Part shown: piece by piece, positions 6,546 through 14,600 of the stretch
Layout: the number at the start of each line of letters is the position of its first letter
Position numbering within the stretch: position 1 is the first letter of the stretch
Source: JBFFXF01 sp041569895
GTDB lineage: Bacteria; Planctomycetota; UBA8108; JACQVS01
DNA length: 29,681 nt
NCBI GenBank assembly: GCA_041569895.1
Contig: JBFFXF010000069.1
Location: forward strand, 1-29,681
Direction: 5' to 3'
Notes under the pieces: model-generated
Seen by the model: the letters and a program-made list of their open reading frames with translations, nothing else
The model's database searches: none
What the model was told of the DNA's origin: nothing
Position numbers and translations under genes: made by a program

Positions 6546-6757
6546 TCGTCCTCGTCCTCGTCCTCGTCCTCGATCAACCGGCGCTGAATGCAGAGACCGG
6601 GACCGAGGTCGGAGAACAGAGAACCGAGGTCAGAGACCGAGTCGGAGGTCCGATACCGATACCGACTCCGATGCCGACTCCGATACCGAGATCCGACTCC
6701 GAACTCCGATCTGCGTGATCTGCGGACCGTCTCCCCGTTCCGCGTCATCTGCGGACC
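6546..6757. repeat. Composite repeat block: TCCTCG, CCGAYN and ATCTGCG units
   Basis: This block lies between the convergent ends of the oxidoreductase and the uronate isomerase. TCCTCG units (6546-6573) are followed by AGGTCN/GACCGN units and then CCGATA, CCGACT and CCGATG hexamers (about 6590-6707). Two copies of the ATCTGCG element follow (6708-6727 and 6741-6757). The order of hexamer array then ATCTGCG repeat mirrors that at 78-463. No gene or standard terminator is visible here. Confidence 0.8.
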
Positions 6758-6786
6758 GCCCCACCCGCGCACACAACCCGCGCCCG

Positions 6787-8193
6787 CTACGCGAAGCGGT
6801 ATGTCTCCCGCGCCAGGTTGTACGCCAGGTCGACGATCATCTCCTCTGCGTCGTCGAGCTCGATGACGTACTCGCACACGAGCTCCGCGAGGAAGTTGGC
6901 GTCGACTCGGCGGCAGAGGTCGTGGCGCGCGGGGATCGACGGGAAGGCGCGGGTGTCGTCGTTGAAGCCCGCGGTGTTGTAGATGCCCGCCGTCTCCGTG
7001 ACGCTGCGGCGGAAGCGCTTCATCCCCTCGAGGCTGTCGTGAAACCACCACGGCGGGCCGAGTCGGAGCGCGGGGTAGTGGCCGGCGAGCGGGGCGAGCT
7101 CGCGCGAGTAGGTCGACTCGTCCAGGGTGAAGAGCACCAGGCGAAAGTTTGGATGGTTGCCGAACTTGTTCAGCAGCGCGCGGAGGTTCCTGGTGAACTC
7201 CGCGCGCAGCGGGATGTCGCAGCCCATGTCCGGTCCGAAGCGCTCGAAGATCGCCCGGTTGTGGTTCCGGAACGAGCCGGCGTGGATCTGCATCACGAGC
7301 CCGTCCTCGACGCTCATGCGCGCGAGCTCCATCAGCATGTGCGCCGTGAAGCGCCGCTCGTCCTCCTCCGTCCCGCCGCCGGCGAGGGCCCGCTGAAAGA
7401 TCGCCTCGGCGTCGGCGTGGGAGATCTCGTATGAGTAGGGGCTCGTGACGCCGTGGTCGGTCGCCGTCGCGCCCATCGACCGGAAGAACTCGCGGCGTGA
7501 TTCGATCGCGGCGATGTAGCGGTCGTAGGACGTCACCTCCTGGCCGGTCAGATCGCCGAGCCGGTCGATCTGATCGCGCCAGCTCGGATGCATCAGGTTG
7601 ACGACGGCGTCCGGCCTGAAGGTCGGACGCACGTCGCCCTTCCAGCCGGACTCGCGGATCTTCTGGTGATGCTCGAGCGTGTCCGTGGCGCCGTCGGTCG
7701 TCGACAGCACCTCGATGTGAAAGCGCTCGAAGAGCTGTCTCGGCCGGAACTCCGGGTTCTTCAGCTTCTCCGCGATGTGATCGTAGATCTCCATCGCGCT
7801 CGAGCCGTTGAGCGGCTCGGTGACGCCGAACACCTCCGCGAACTCCTGGCGCAGCCAGCAGCTCGTCGGCGTGCCGCGGAAGAGATGGAAGTGGTCGCCG
7901 AACGTCTGCCAGATCGCGCGGCTGTCCTTCTCCCGTTGCTCGGGATCGTCGCGCGGAGGTATCCCGATGCTCTCGAGCGGCACTCCCTGCGAGTAGAGCA
8001 TGCGGAAGATGTAGTGATCCGGAATGATGATCAGCTCGGTCGGATCGGGGAACGGCCTGTCCTCGGAGAGGAGCGCCGGGTCGACGTGCCCGTGCGGGCA
8101 GACGAGCGGCAGGTTCGCGACGCTTCCATAGAGCTCGCGCGCGATTTTCCTGACGCCGGGATCGGGATTGAAGTAGCGGTCGGGGTGGAGCAT
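6787..8193 (-). CDS. uxaC: Uronate isomerase (glucuronate isomerase)
   Basis: This is a 468-residue amidohydrolase-superfamily uronate isomerase (EC 5.3.1.12), converting D-glucuronate to D-fructuronate and D-galacturonate to D-tagaturonate, the first cytoplasmic step of hexuronate catabolism. The sequence shows the metal-binding PHGHVDP near residues 33-39, LFERFHIEVLSTTDGATDTLEHH (the family's central motif), VVNLMHPSW, GLVMQIHAGSFRNHN with the conserved histidine, and LRLGPPWWFHDSLEGMKRFRRSVTETAGIYNTAGFNDDTRAFPSIPARHD (conserved C-terminal motif, given in pieces: GPPWWFHDS, AGFNDDTRAF, SIPARHD). The length matches the family. ATG 8193 has no Shine-Dalgarno sequence, but TATAAT lies six bases upstream, suggesting a leaderless transcript. 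No uronate transporter or regulator is adjacent. Confidence 0.95.
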   Translation of the reverse strand: MLHPDRYFNPDPGVRKIARELYGSVANLPLVCPHGHVDPALLSEDRPFPDPTELIIIPDHYIFRMLYSQGVPLESIGIPPRDDPEQREKDSRAIWQTFGDHFHLFRGTPTSCWLRQEFAEVFGVTEPLNGSSAMEIYDHIAEKLKNPEFRPRQLFERFHIEVLSTTDGATDTLEHHQKIRESGWKGDVRPTFRPDAVVNLMHPSWRDQIDRLGDLTGQEVTSYDRYIAAIESRREFFRSMGATATDHGVTSPYSYEISHADAEAIFQRALAGGGTEEDERRFTAHMLMELARMSVEDGLVMQIHAGSFRNHNRAIFERFGPDMGCDIPLRAEFTRNLRALLNKFGNHPNFRLVLFTLDESTYSRELAPLAGHYPALRLGPPWWFHDSLEGMKRFRRSVTETAGIYNTAGFNDDTRAFPSIPARHDLCRRVDANFLAELVCEYVIELDDAEEMIVDLAYNLARETYRFA

Positions 8194-8199
8194 GCGGGG

Positions 8200-8205
8200 A
8201 TTATA
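8200..8205 (-). promoter_or_regulatory. TATAAT box 6 bp before the uxaC start
   Basis: The minus strand reads CTCTATAATCCCCGCATG, so a perfect -10 hexamer ends six bases before the initiator ATG. Transcription would begin at or next to the A of ATG, giving a leaderless mRNA; no ribosome site is present. No good -35 hexamer was seen about 17 bp upstream. Confidence 0.4.
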
Positions 8206-8212
8206 GAGGATC

Positions 8213-8240
8213 GCGGGGCGGAGAAACCAGCCCGCCTCGC
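8213..8240. other. GC-rich hairpin between the cytochrome gene and uxaC
   Basis: GCGGGGCGG (8213-8221) pairs with CCGCCTCGC (8232-8240) across a 10-nt loop, nine pairs including one G-T. It lies after the stop of the minus-strand cytochrome gene and before uxaC. There is no U-run, so it is at most a partial terminator. Confidence 0.35.
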
Positions 8241-8274
8241 CGCGCCCGCGGATCGCGTCGGGACGGGAGTGCTC

Positions 8275-8694
8275 TCAATCGAACACCCGGACCGCTCGCC
8301 GGAAGTCCTGGTGGCACGTCTGGCAGCTCTCGAAGACATTCGCGCGCGCGCGCAGGAGTGTCTTCATGTCTGCCTGATCGGTGGCGTCGACGATGAACGT
8401 GGCGATCGCGTCGCGAGTCTCCTCCAGGAGCCGCCTGTACTCGGGCTCCGTCGAGTAGGCGATGATCGCCGGATCCTCGAGCGCCGACGCGAGCCCTCCT
8501 GCGGCGGCGCGCGCCGCCTCGCCATCGCCGAGCTCGACTTTCGAGAAGAGCTCGAGGTACGCGTAGTGCACCCGCTCCATGGCGGCGTTGAGGCGGATGG
8601 CGTGACAGCCGATCGGCCCCGCCGCGAGCATCAGAGCGAGCAGCGCCAGCGCCGCGGGGGCTCGCCGGGAGAGCGGGGGCTGTGCTCCGTTCAC
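8275..8694 (-). CDS. Cytochrome c'-like lipoprotein
   Basis: This is a protein of about 139 residues with an N-terminal lipoprotein signal (RRAPAALALLALMLAAG then lipobox GPIGC, acylated Cys30) and a single CxxCH haem site close to the C-terminus (Cys124-Gln-Thr-Cys127-His128). One haem site near the C-terminus of a short, all-helical protein is the layout of class II cytochromes c (cytochrome c'). It would be a periplasmic, membrane-anchored electron carrier. No ATG precedes the signal peptide; GTG 8694 is the likely start and GTG 8703 is an alternative. The upstream gene stops at 8712, so the two probably form an operon. Function beyond haem binding is not indicated. Confidence 0.75.
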   Translation of the reverse strand: MNGAQPPLSRRAPAALALLALMLAAGPIGCHAIRLNAAMERVHYAYLELFSKVELGDGEAARAAAGGLASALEDPAIIAYSTEPEYRRLLEETRDAIATFIVDATDQADMKTLLRARANVFESCQTCHQDFRRAVRVFD

Positions 8695-8711
8695 GCCCTG
8701 CACGCGGCCGC

Positions 8712-9272
8712 TCAGCTCCCGAGTGCCCGGCGATGGCAGTGGGCGAGGAGCGTGAGCATCTCGGCCTCCTGCAACTGGAGGAGCTCCTCCTCGAGGTCCT
8801 CGCGTCCGCCGCGCAGGCACGCCTCGACGAGGTCGACGAAACGGAACGGGTCGTGGCGGCCGCCGGGCATCTCGGCGGCGACCGCGGGCAGCGACGCGAC
8901 GCGCCCGGCGAGCTCGCCGAAGACCGGGTGGTCGCCGACACGGCGGAACCAGTACTTCGAGTTCGAGTAATCGGGCTCGCGACGGTGCATGATACCGTGC
9001 CAGAAGCTGCCGTCGGACGTGTGCACGGACTGGCTCACGCTGTGCGATCCGTCGAGGTCGTCGCCGAGGAGGAGCAGGCCCGAGCGCACGCACGCCGCCG
9101 CGTCGGGATCCTTGATCCTCGCGGCGCCGAGGAGATCGGTGTCGGAGAGCTCGCCGAGCCGCGAGCGCCACCGGCCCGGGCGCGGGCCGGCCGGACCGAG
9201 AGACGGCGGCCCGCCGGCACGAATCTCGGCGAGCAACTCGGCGGCGGGAATCGACTCGGGGAATGGTTGCAT
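8712..9272 (-). CDS. Conserved hypothetical protein, upstream of a cytochrome gene
   Basis: This is a 186-residue protein I cannot assign to a named family. The central part (about residues 75-115) is striking: DGSHSVSQSVHTSDGSFWHG, then IMHRREPDYSNSKYWFRRVG and DHPVF. It is rich in His, Trp, Tyr, Asp and Arg and looks like a metal or active-site core. No signal peptide or membrane segment is visible, so it is probably cytoplasmic. The C-terminus is helical and acidic with a possible amphipathic helix (DLEEELLQLQEAEML). It stops 18 bases before the cytochrome c'-like start, suggesting co-transcription. Its upstream region carries a 14-bp tandem repeat. ATG 9272 is the only sensible start. Confidence 0.75.
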   Translation of the reverse strand: MQPFPESIPAAELLAEIRAGGPPSLGPAGPRPGRWRSRLGELSDTDLLGAARIKDPDAAACVRSGLLLLGDDLDGSHSVSQSVHTSDGSFWHGIMHRREPDYSNSKYWFRRVGDHPVFGELAGRVASLPAVAAEMPGGRHDPFRFVDLVEACLRGGREDLEEELLQLQEAEMLTLLAHCHRRALGS

Positions 9273-9308
9273 CGGTTTCTCTCGCTGGATTCGTCGCGGG
9301 GCCGCCTT

Positions 9309-9370
9309 CGTGGAAATGGCGCCGTGGAGATCGCGTCGCGGAGATCGCGTCGTGGAGATCGCGTCGTGGA
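9309..9370. repeat. 14-bp tandem repeat (CGTGGAGATCGCGT)
   Basis: Four full units plus part of a fifth begin at 9309, 9323, 9337, 9351 and 9365. The second and fourth are identical, the third differs by one base and the first by several. It begins about 37 bp upstream of the start of the minus-strand hypothetical gene and could hold tandem regulator sites, or be a simple expansion. Its unit differs from the hexanucleotide arrays. Confidence 0.75.
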
Positions 9371-9560
9371 ATCTCCTCGGGCGCTCGGTGGCTCCCAGCG
9401 TACCGTGAGCGCGCGCGAGCGGGCAACAGGAATTCCTTTGTCGAGTCCGCGTCGCGCCCTACAATCCCCGAGGAGGCGTGAATAACGCCCGGCGACCCTC
9501 CGTCGGAAGGGGGGGTGGACCAGGGCGCCCGCGTCGCCGACGGTGGCGCGCTGGTGCCGC

Positions 9561-9586
9561 ACGGCCACGGAACGGCCAAACGGCCA
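9561..9586. repeat. Three ACGGCCA repeats
   Basis: ACGGCCA occurs at 9561-9567, 9572-9578 and 9580-9586, upstream of the Tyr-rich gene. It resembles the CACGG-type repeats at 1-71. Its significance is unknown. Confidence 0.5.
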
Positions 9587-9623
9587 CGCAACGTCGACGT
9601 TTCTCGACTCGGGCCTCACCGCC

Positions 9624-9630
9624 GGAGGAA
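9624..9630 (+). promoter_or_regulatory. Strong ribosome binding site (GGAGGAA)
   Basis: GGAGGAA ends three bases before ATG 9634 and fixes the start of the Tyr-rich secreted protein over upstream in-frame extensions. Confidence 0.65.
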
Positions 9631-9633
9631 GTC

Positions 9634-10470
9634 ATGACAGCTCGCTCGCTCGTCGTCGCGTTCGCCGTCCTGGCGACGCTCGCCGTCACGCCGATCCGCG
9701 CGGATCACACCTTCCCGTTCCACAAGGGATACCGCGGCGGGTGCATCTCCGGACCGCATTTCGGCCATCACCGGCCGTATCGCGGCGCCGTGTCCGGCCA
9801 CGTCGGCCTGCACTACTCGCCGTACGGCTCCAGCTCCTATTCCGAGTATCACTCCAAATCGTACAGCGCCTACGGCGGCTCGTGCGGTCCCCGGTACTAT
9901 CCGCCGCGCCGTACGTACGACGTCGGATACACCGCCCACGCCGGAGCGTATCGCTCGTACGGCTCGTATTCGACGTACCACCACTCGTACGGCCACTCGT
10001 ACGGCCAGTCGTACGGTGGCTGGTACGGCGACGCGTACGGAGGCCGTTACTCCGGGCGCTACCGCCATTACGGTCCGGCGGCGTTCGAGGCGTACCCGCA
10101 GACCAGCTCCGAGGGGCTGCCGTGGCGGGTCCGCATGCGGCAGCGACTCGCGGCCGCGCAGGAGACCGCGAGTGCTCCGGGCGCGCCGGCGCCCGCTGGA
10201 GAGGTCAAGCCATCGAGCGCGCCCGCCGCCCCGGCGGCGCCGACCGATAAGACGCCCAGGGCCCCACGCCCGCAGAAAAGAGGGTATCTTTATTACCCCG
10301 ACACCGGCGAGGTCGTCGACGGCTCGCGGGCGGGGGTGCCGGTATCGGCTCTGGCGGTGACTCGCTCCGAGCGCCCGTCGGAAGAGAAGAAGAAGCTCGT
10401 CGTCGTCGACGCGGGCGACCGTTCGAAGAAGCGAGAGGGAGAGAGCCGTTCGGGTGGCGCTCGGCGGTGA
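9634..10470 (+). CDS. Secreted Tyr/Ser/Gly/His-rich low-complexity protein
   Basis: This is a 278-residue protein without a recognisable family. Residues 1-23 are a Sec signal peptide (MTARSLVVAFAVLATLAV, cleavage after PIRA). Residues about 30-150 are low complexity, dominated by Tyr, Ser, Gly and His, with SYG-type repeats such as YGSYSTYHHSYGHSYGQSYG and WYGDAYGGRY. Then comes an Ala/Pro-rich linker (about 185-215) and a compact segment RGYLYYPDTGEVVDG, followed by a Lys/Arg/Glu-rich tail. The composition suggests a structural, adhesive or matrix protein whose tyrosines could be cross-linked, but that is inference. Start ATG 9634 has an excellent ribosome site. It is 49 bases upstream of the carboxylate-amine ligase gene. 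Confidence 0.82.
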   Translation: MTARSLVVAFAVLATLAVTPIRADHTFPFHKGYRGGCISGPHFGHHRPYRGAVSGHVGLHYSPYGSSSYSEYHSKSYSAYGGSCGPRYYPPRRTYDVGYTAHAGAYRSYGSYSTYHHSYGHSYGQSYGGWYGDAYGGRYSGRYRHYGPAAFEAYPQTSSEGLPWRVRMRQRLAAAQETASAPGAPAPAGEVKPSSAPAAPAAPTDKTPRAPRPQKRGYLYYPDTGEVVDGSRAGVPVSALAVTRSERPSEEKKKLVVVDAGDRSKKREGESRSGGARR

Positions 10471-10519
10471 CGCCCGGCGGCGTTGAGCGGGCGACTGGAG
10501 CCGCTCGCTCCGACGCGAC

Positions 10520-11653
10520 ATGCCTCGCTCGATCCAATTCAAGCCGTCGCCGGAGCCGACGATCGGTGTCGAGATCGAGCTCCAGATCATCGACCAGCGC
10601 ACGGCCGATCTGGTCCCCGGCGCGCCCGCCATCCTCGAGCGCGTGCCGGAGCACGAGCAGCCCTTCTTCAAGTCGGAGCTCTACCGGAGCTGCCTCGAGA
10701 TCAACACGCCGATCTGCCACGATCTCGACGAGGTTCGCGAGCAGCTCGTCTCGAAGCTCGTCCTCCTGAACGAGATCGCCGCGCCGCTCGGCTACGCGAT
10801 CGTCGGCGCGGGAAGCCACCCCTTCGCCGTGGCTCAACGCCAGGAGCTCACCGATTCCGATCGGTATCGCAAGCTCGTCGACATGCTGCAGTGGACGGCG
10901 CGACAGTTCAACGTCTTCGGGCTCCACGTCCACGTCGGCGTCGACAGCGGCGAGAAGGTGATCGCGCTCCTCAATCAGAGCGTCCTCTACCTGCCCCATC
11001 TCCTGGCGCTGTCGTCGAGCTCGCCCTTCTGGGAGGGCGAGGACGCGGGGCTGCACTCCGTGCGAAGCAAGATCTTCGAGGTGCTGTCGATCGCGGGCAT
11101 CCCGTATCCGTTCAACAGCTGGGACGACTTCTCCAGACTGGTCGCCCACCTGATCGACACCGGCTCGATCCACACCTTCCGGGAGATCTGGTGGGACGTT
11201 CGCCCGCACCCGGATTTCGGCACGCTCGAGTGGCGCATATGCGATTGCCCCTCGACCATGAACGAGCTCATGGCGCTGGTGGCGGTGATGTACACGCTCG
11301 TCGTCAAGCTCTCCGACGACTTCGACCACGGCTTGATCCACCGGCGCCCGCACGACTCGATCATCCGCGAGAACAAGTGGCGGGCGACGCGCTACGGCGT
11401 GCACGGCCAGATGATCGACCCGGTGAGCTACAAGAGCATCCGCATCCGCGACGCGATCGCCATGCTCCTCGACGAGCTCCAGCTCCATTCCGCCCGGCTC
11501 CGCGCCGGCCCCTGCATGTCGACCGTCTCGGACATGGCGCGCTCGGGAACGAGCGCCGACCGCCAGCGCGAGGTCTACGCGCGCACGGGCGACCTCCAGT
11601 CGGTGGTCTTCGCCCTCCGCGACGAGTTCGCGGCGCAGCTCGGCAACGACTGA
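10520..11653 (+). CDS. Carboxylate-amine ligase, YbdK/GCS2 family
   Basis: This is a 377-residue ATP-grasp-like ligase of the glutamate-cysteine ligase family 2 (YbdK type), which joins an amino group to a carboxylate, in some members gamma-glutamyl-cysteine. Motifs are IGVEIELQIID near the N-terminus (acidic metal ligands), ELYRSCLEINTP, GAGSHPFAVAQRQELTDSDRYR, FNVFGLHVHVGV (His pair), LLALSSSSPFWEGEDAGLHSVRSKIFE, and GTLEWRICDCPSTMNE, all in family order. The length is typical. ATG 10520 lacks a clear ribosome site. It lies 49 bases after the Tyr-rich gene and converges with the WD40 kinase gene 41 bases downstream. With a gamma-glutamyltransferase in the same window, a role in gamma-glutamyl or thiol metabolism is plausible but unproven. 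Confidence 0.9.
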   Translation: MPRSIQFKPSPEPTIGVEIELQIIDQRTADLVPGAPAILERVPEHEQPFFKSELYRSCLEINTPICHDLDEVREQLVSKLVLLNEIAAPLGYAIVGAGSHPFAVAQRQELTDSDRYRKLVDMLQWTARQFNVFGLHVHVGVDSGEKVIALLNQSVLYLPHLLALSSSSPFWEGEDAGLHSVRSKIFEVLSIAGIPYPFNSWDDFSRLVAHLIDTGSIHTFREIWWDVRPHPDFGTLEWRICDCPSTMNELMALVAVMYTLVVKLSDDFDHGLIHRRPHDSIIRENKWRATRYGVHGQMIDPVSYKSIRIRDAIAMLLDELQLHSARLRAGPCMSTVSDMARSGTSADRQREVYARTGDLQSVVFALRDEFAAQLGND

Positions 11654-11694
11654 GGAACGGGGTCCGAGACGATCCGAGAAGGGCGGCTCCGCGG

Positions 11695-14600
11695 TCAGCG
11701 CGCCTCGCTACTCTCCAGCGCGGCGCTTGCGGGCGCGGCGCACGCGTCGCGCTCGCTCCGGCAGTCGAAAGGGGCCGGAGACTCCGCCAGCAGCTCGTCA
11801 TAGATCGAGATCGCTTTCCGTCGCGCGGTCGTCGCGTCAGTTCGCTCTTCATGACCGCTCCGGATCTCGATGGCACGCGCCAGAGCACAGAGAGCACGCG
11901 CGTACTCCAGGCGGTACTCCCTGTTTCCGGGGAACGCCGTCACGATCGCCTCGAGGAGCCCGGTCGCGTCCGCACGGACTCTCGCTCCAGCCGAAGCCCT
12001 TCCCTCGCTCTCGAGGAGGTTCGCGAGCGGGCCCGACTTTCGTGCCAGGAGGAGGTAGTAATCGGCGACTGAGGGATCCGGTGGGATCGACCTCAGGAAC
12101 TTGACGAGCTTCCCATGGGTCTCCGCCGCCCGGGGGAGCCGCCGGCCCGCGGCACACGCGTCGCAGAGCGCGTCGTATGTCAAACCGAGCTCCCTCAAGT
12201 AGTCCTCGCCCGGCATCGGCGCGCGCAGGTTCTCCAAGAGCCCCACGGATCGCTCGAAATCGCCGATGGCATCCGCGATCTCGCCGTTGCGCCGACGGAG
12301 CTCTCCCCGCCTCTTGAGCAGTCGCGCGAGACGCCAGCGGTACTCGCTCGCCCACGGCGCGCGTGCGCTCATGCCCTCGAGGAGCTCGACGGTGTCGCGG
12401 TCGGGATCCCTCGACCGTTCGAGGAGAAGGGGCGGACGGACGGGCGGCTCGCCCAGGGCCTCGATCGCCTGCCGGAGCTCCTCCCACTCCCGCCAGGGCA
12501 GAGCCCTGACCTCGCCGCTCTCATCGACTCGCGCTGCGAGGGCGACCTCGGTTCGCATCGCCATCTCCTCGATGCTCCCTGGTGGCTCCGGAAGGAGCCA
12601 GACGACCGCCTGTCCGGTGGAGGTGCCCGCTGCAAGTCGTCGCCCCTGGGGATCGAAGGCAAGCGCCCTGGTCTCGCCCGGCAGCTCGAGTATCGCAGCG
12701 TGCCACGGCGGCGCTCCGGCGAGACTCCACAGCCGAACCTCGCCACTCGTCCCCGTCGTCAAAAGATCTCCTCTCGGGTGGAACGCAGCATCCAGGACCC
12801 GCCCGGGGTGATGGAGCGGCCCACCGGCGGAAGCGGCGTCGGCGATCGAGAGCACTCGCGCCGTGCCGTCTTCCGAGCCACTGGCCAGAAGAGCCCCCTG
12901 TCGGCCGAACGCGAGCGCCGTGATGTGGTTCCGGTGAGTCGGCCACGCCGCCTGAATCGAACCGGACGCCATATCGACGATGCGGACCGACCGGTCCTGC
13001 AAGCCGGCGGCCAGCAGGTCCGTGGCCTGCTCGAAGGCCACCGCGCGGATCCCTCCCCGGATCTCGATCGGGTCACCGATCTGCTTTCCGGTGTGAGGGT
13101 CCCACCTGAGGATCCGCCTGTCCGTTGAGGCGACGAGGGTCTCGTCGCGGGCGAAGGCGACGGCACGCACTCGACCCTCGTGAGCGAGCGCACGAATCGG
13201 CTGCCCATCGTTGGCGCTCCACACGCCCACGGTCGCGTCGTCGGACGCCGTGGCGATGATCTTTCCGCCGGGACTGAACGCCACGGCGTTCACCCACTCG
13301 AGGTGGAACAGCGACGGAGCGCGGGGCTCACCGGTCTCGAGGTCCCAGAGCACCGCGGTCCAGTCCTGTGACGCGGTGGCGAGGACGGCGTCGTCGGGAC
13401 TGAAGGCGATGTCGCGCACGGCGCGCGCGTGAGCGCGGGACGAGCGCAGCGCGCTGGCCGTCTTCCAGATGCGCGTCGATCCGTCGTCGGAGACGGACGC
13501 GACCAGCGATCCGTCCGGAGAGAAGGACGCGCCCCGGAGCGAGCCCGGGTGCGGGAAAGGGGGAGCGTGCGGCTCGCCGCTTTCGATGTTCCAGAGCCGC
13601 GCCGTTCGGTCCCGTGACCACGACAGCAGGATCGAGCCGTCCGGACTGAAGCGGATGCCCGTGACGCGATCCTCGTGCGCGAGTGGTTCGCCTCGCGGTT
13701 CGCCGGTGGCAGTCTCCCACAGCCGCACTGTCCTGCCGAGCGAGCATGATGCGATCGTCTCACCATCGGGGCTGAACGCCACGTCGAGAACCGTTCTCCG
13801 GTTCTCGAGCGGCGGACCGAACTGCCGACGGGTCTCGACGTCCCAAAGGCGTACGGTCGAGCCTGTCGCCGTCGCCAGAAAACGACCACGCGGCCCGTAT
13901 TTCACAAGTACCGCCTTGCCGGCAGTGGCCAGGGGGCGTCCGGTGGGGCGACACGAGTCCACCGCGAGCAGCTGAGCCGATCGGCGCAACCCGACGGCGA
14001 GGAGGCCGCCATCGGGGCTGATCGCGACCGAAAGGACCTCGTCCGCCGAGCTCGTCTCGCACACCGGCGAAGCGGCGCCGGGGCGCCAGACCCTGACGGT
14101 TGCTCCGGCGAGCGACACGAGCAGGTCGCCGGCGGGATTGAAGAGGAGCTCCTCGATCGGTTCGTCGCCATGGTCGACCGGGACTGCGAGCGGCTCGCCT
14201 CCGTGAAGCTGCCAGATCCGCACCGCCCCGTCCTCGCCCCCGGCTGCGAGGAGATCGCCGGACGGGCTGAACACCAGGACGCGGACCGGGGCGCCGAGAT
14301 CGAATGGGGATCGTGCGGGCGTCCACGAATCCGTCCGCCAGATCGCGACAGCCCCGTCCTCGGAGCTCGTTGCGACAAGCTGGCCGTCCGGACTGAACGC
14401 CGCGGCCGTCGCCGGTCCCTTCTGTCCGATGACGCGGACGAGCCGGCCCGAGTGTACGCGGTGCCACACGGCCCACACTTCCTCGATTCTCTTCCGGAGA
14501 CCCGGCGACTCCTCGGCAGTTCGTCGCGCCTCGACGAGATCGAGGAGGCCGAGCGCGTCGCCTTCCTCGAGACGCCGCACGCCGCGCTCGAGCTGCGACC

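Larger units (their letters stand above)
9273..9633. other. 361-bp divergent intergenic region
   Basis: This region lies between the minus-strand hypothetical gene and the plus-strand Tyr-rich gene. It holds a 14-bp tandem repeat (9309-9370), a short ACGGCCA repeat (9561-9586) and the GGAGGAA ribosome site of the downstream gene. Long open frames cross it but none looks like a protein. Promoters for both genes must lie here; I could not place them. Confidence 0.6.

Noticed and set aside
1..6757. CRISPR array
   Set aside because: The repeats are short (6-14 bp), contiguous and without unique spacers, and there are no cas genes.
11654..11694. Bidirectional terminator between the convergent ligase and kinase genes
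   Set aside because: No convincing stem with a U-run was found in the 41 bases.
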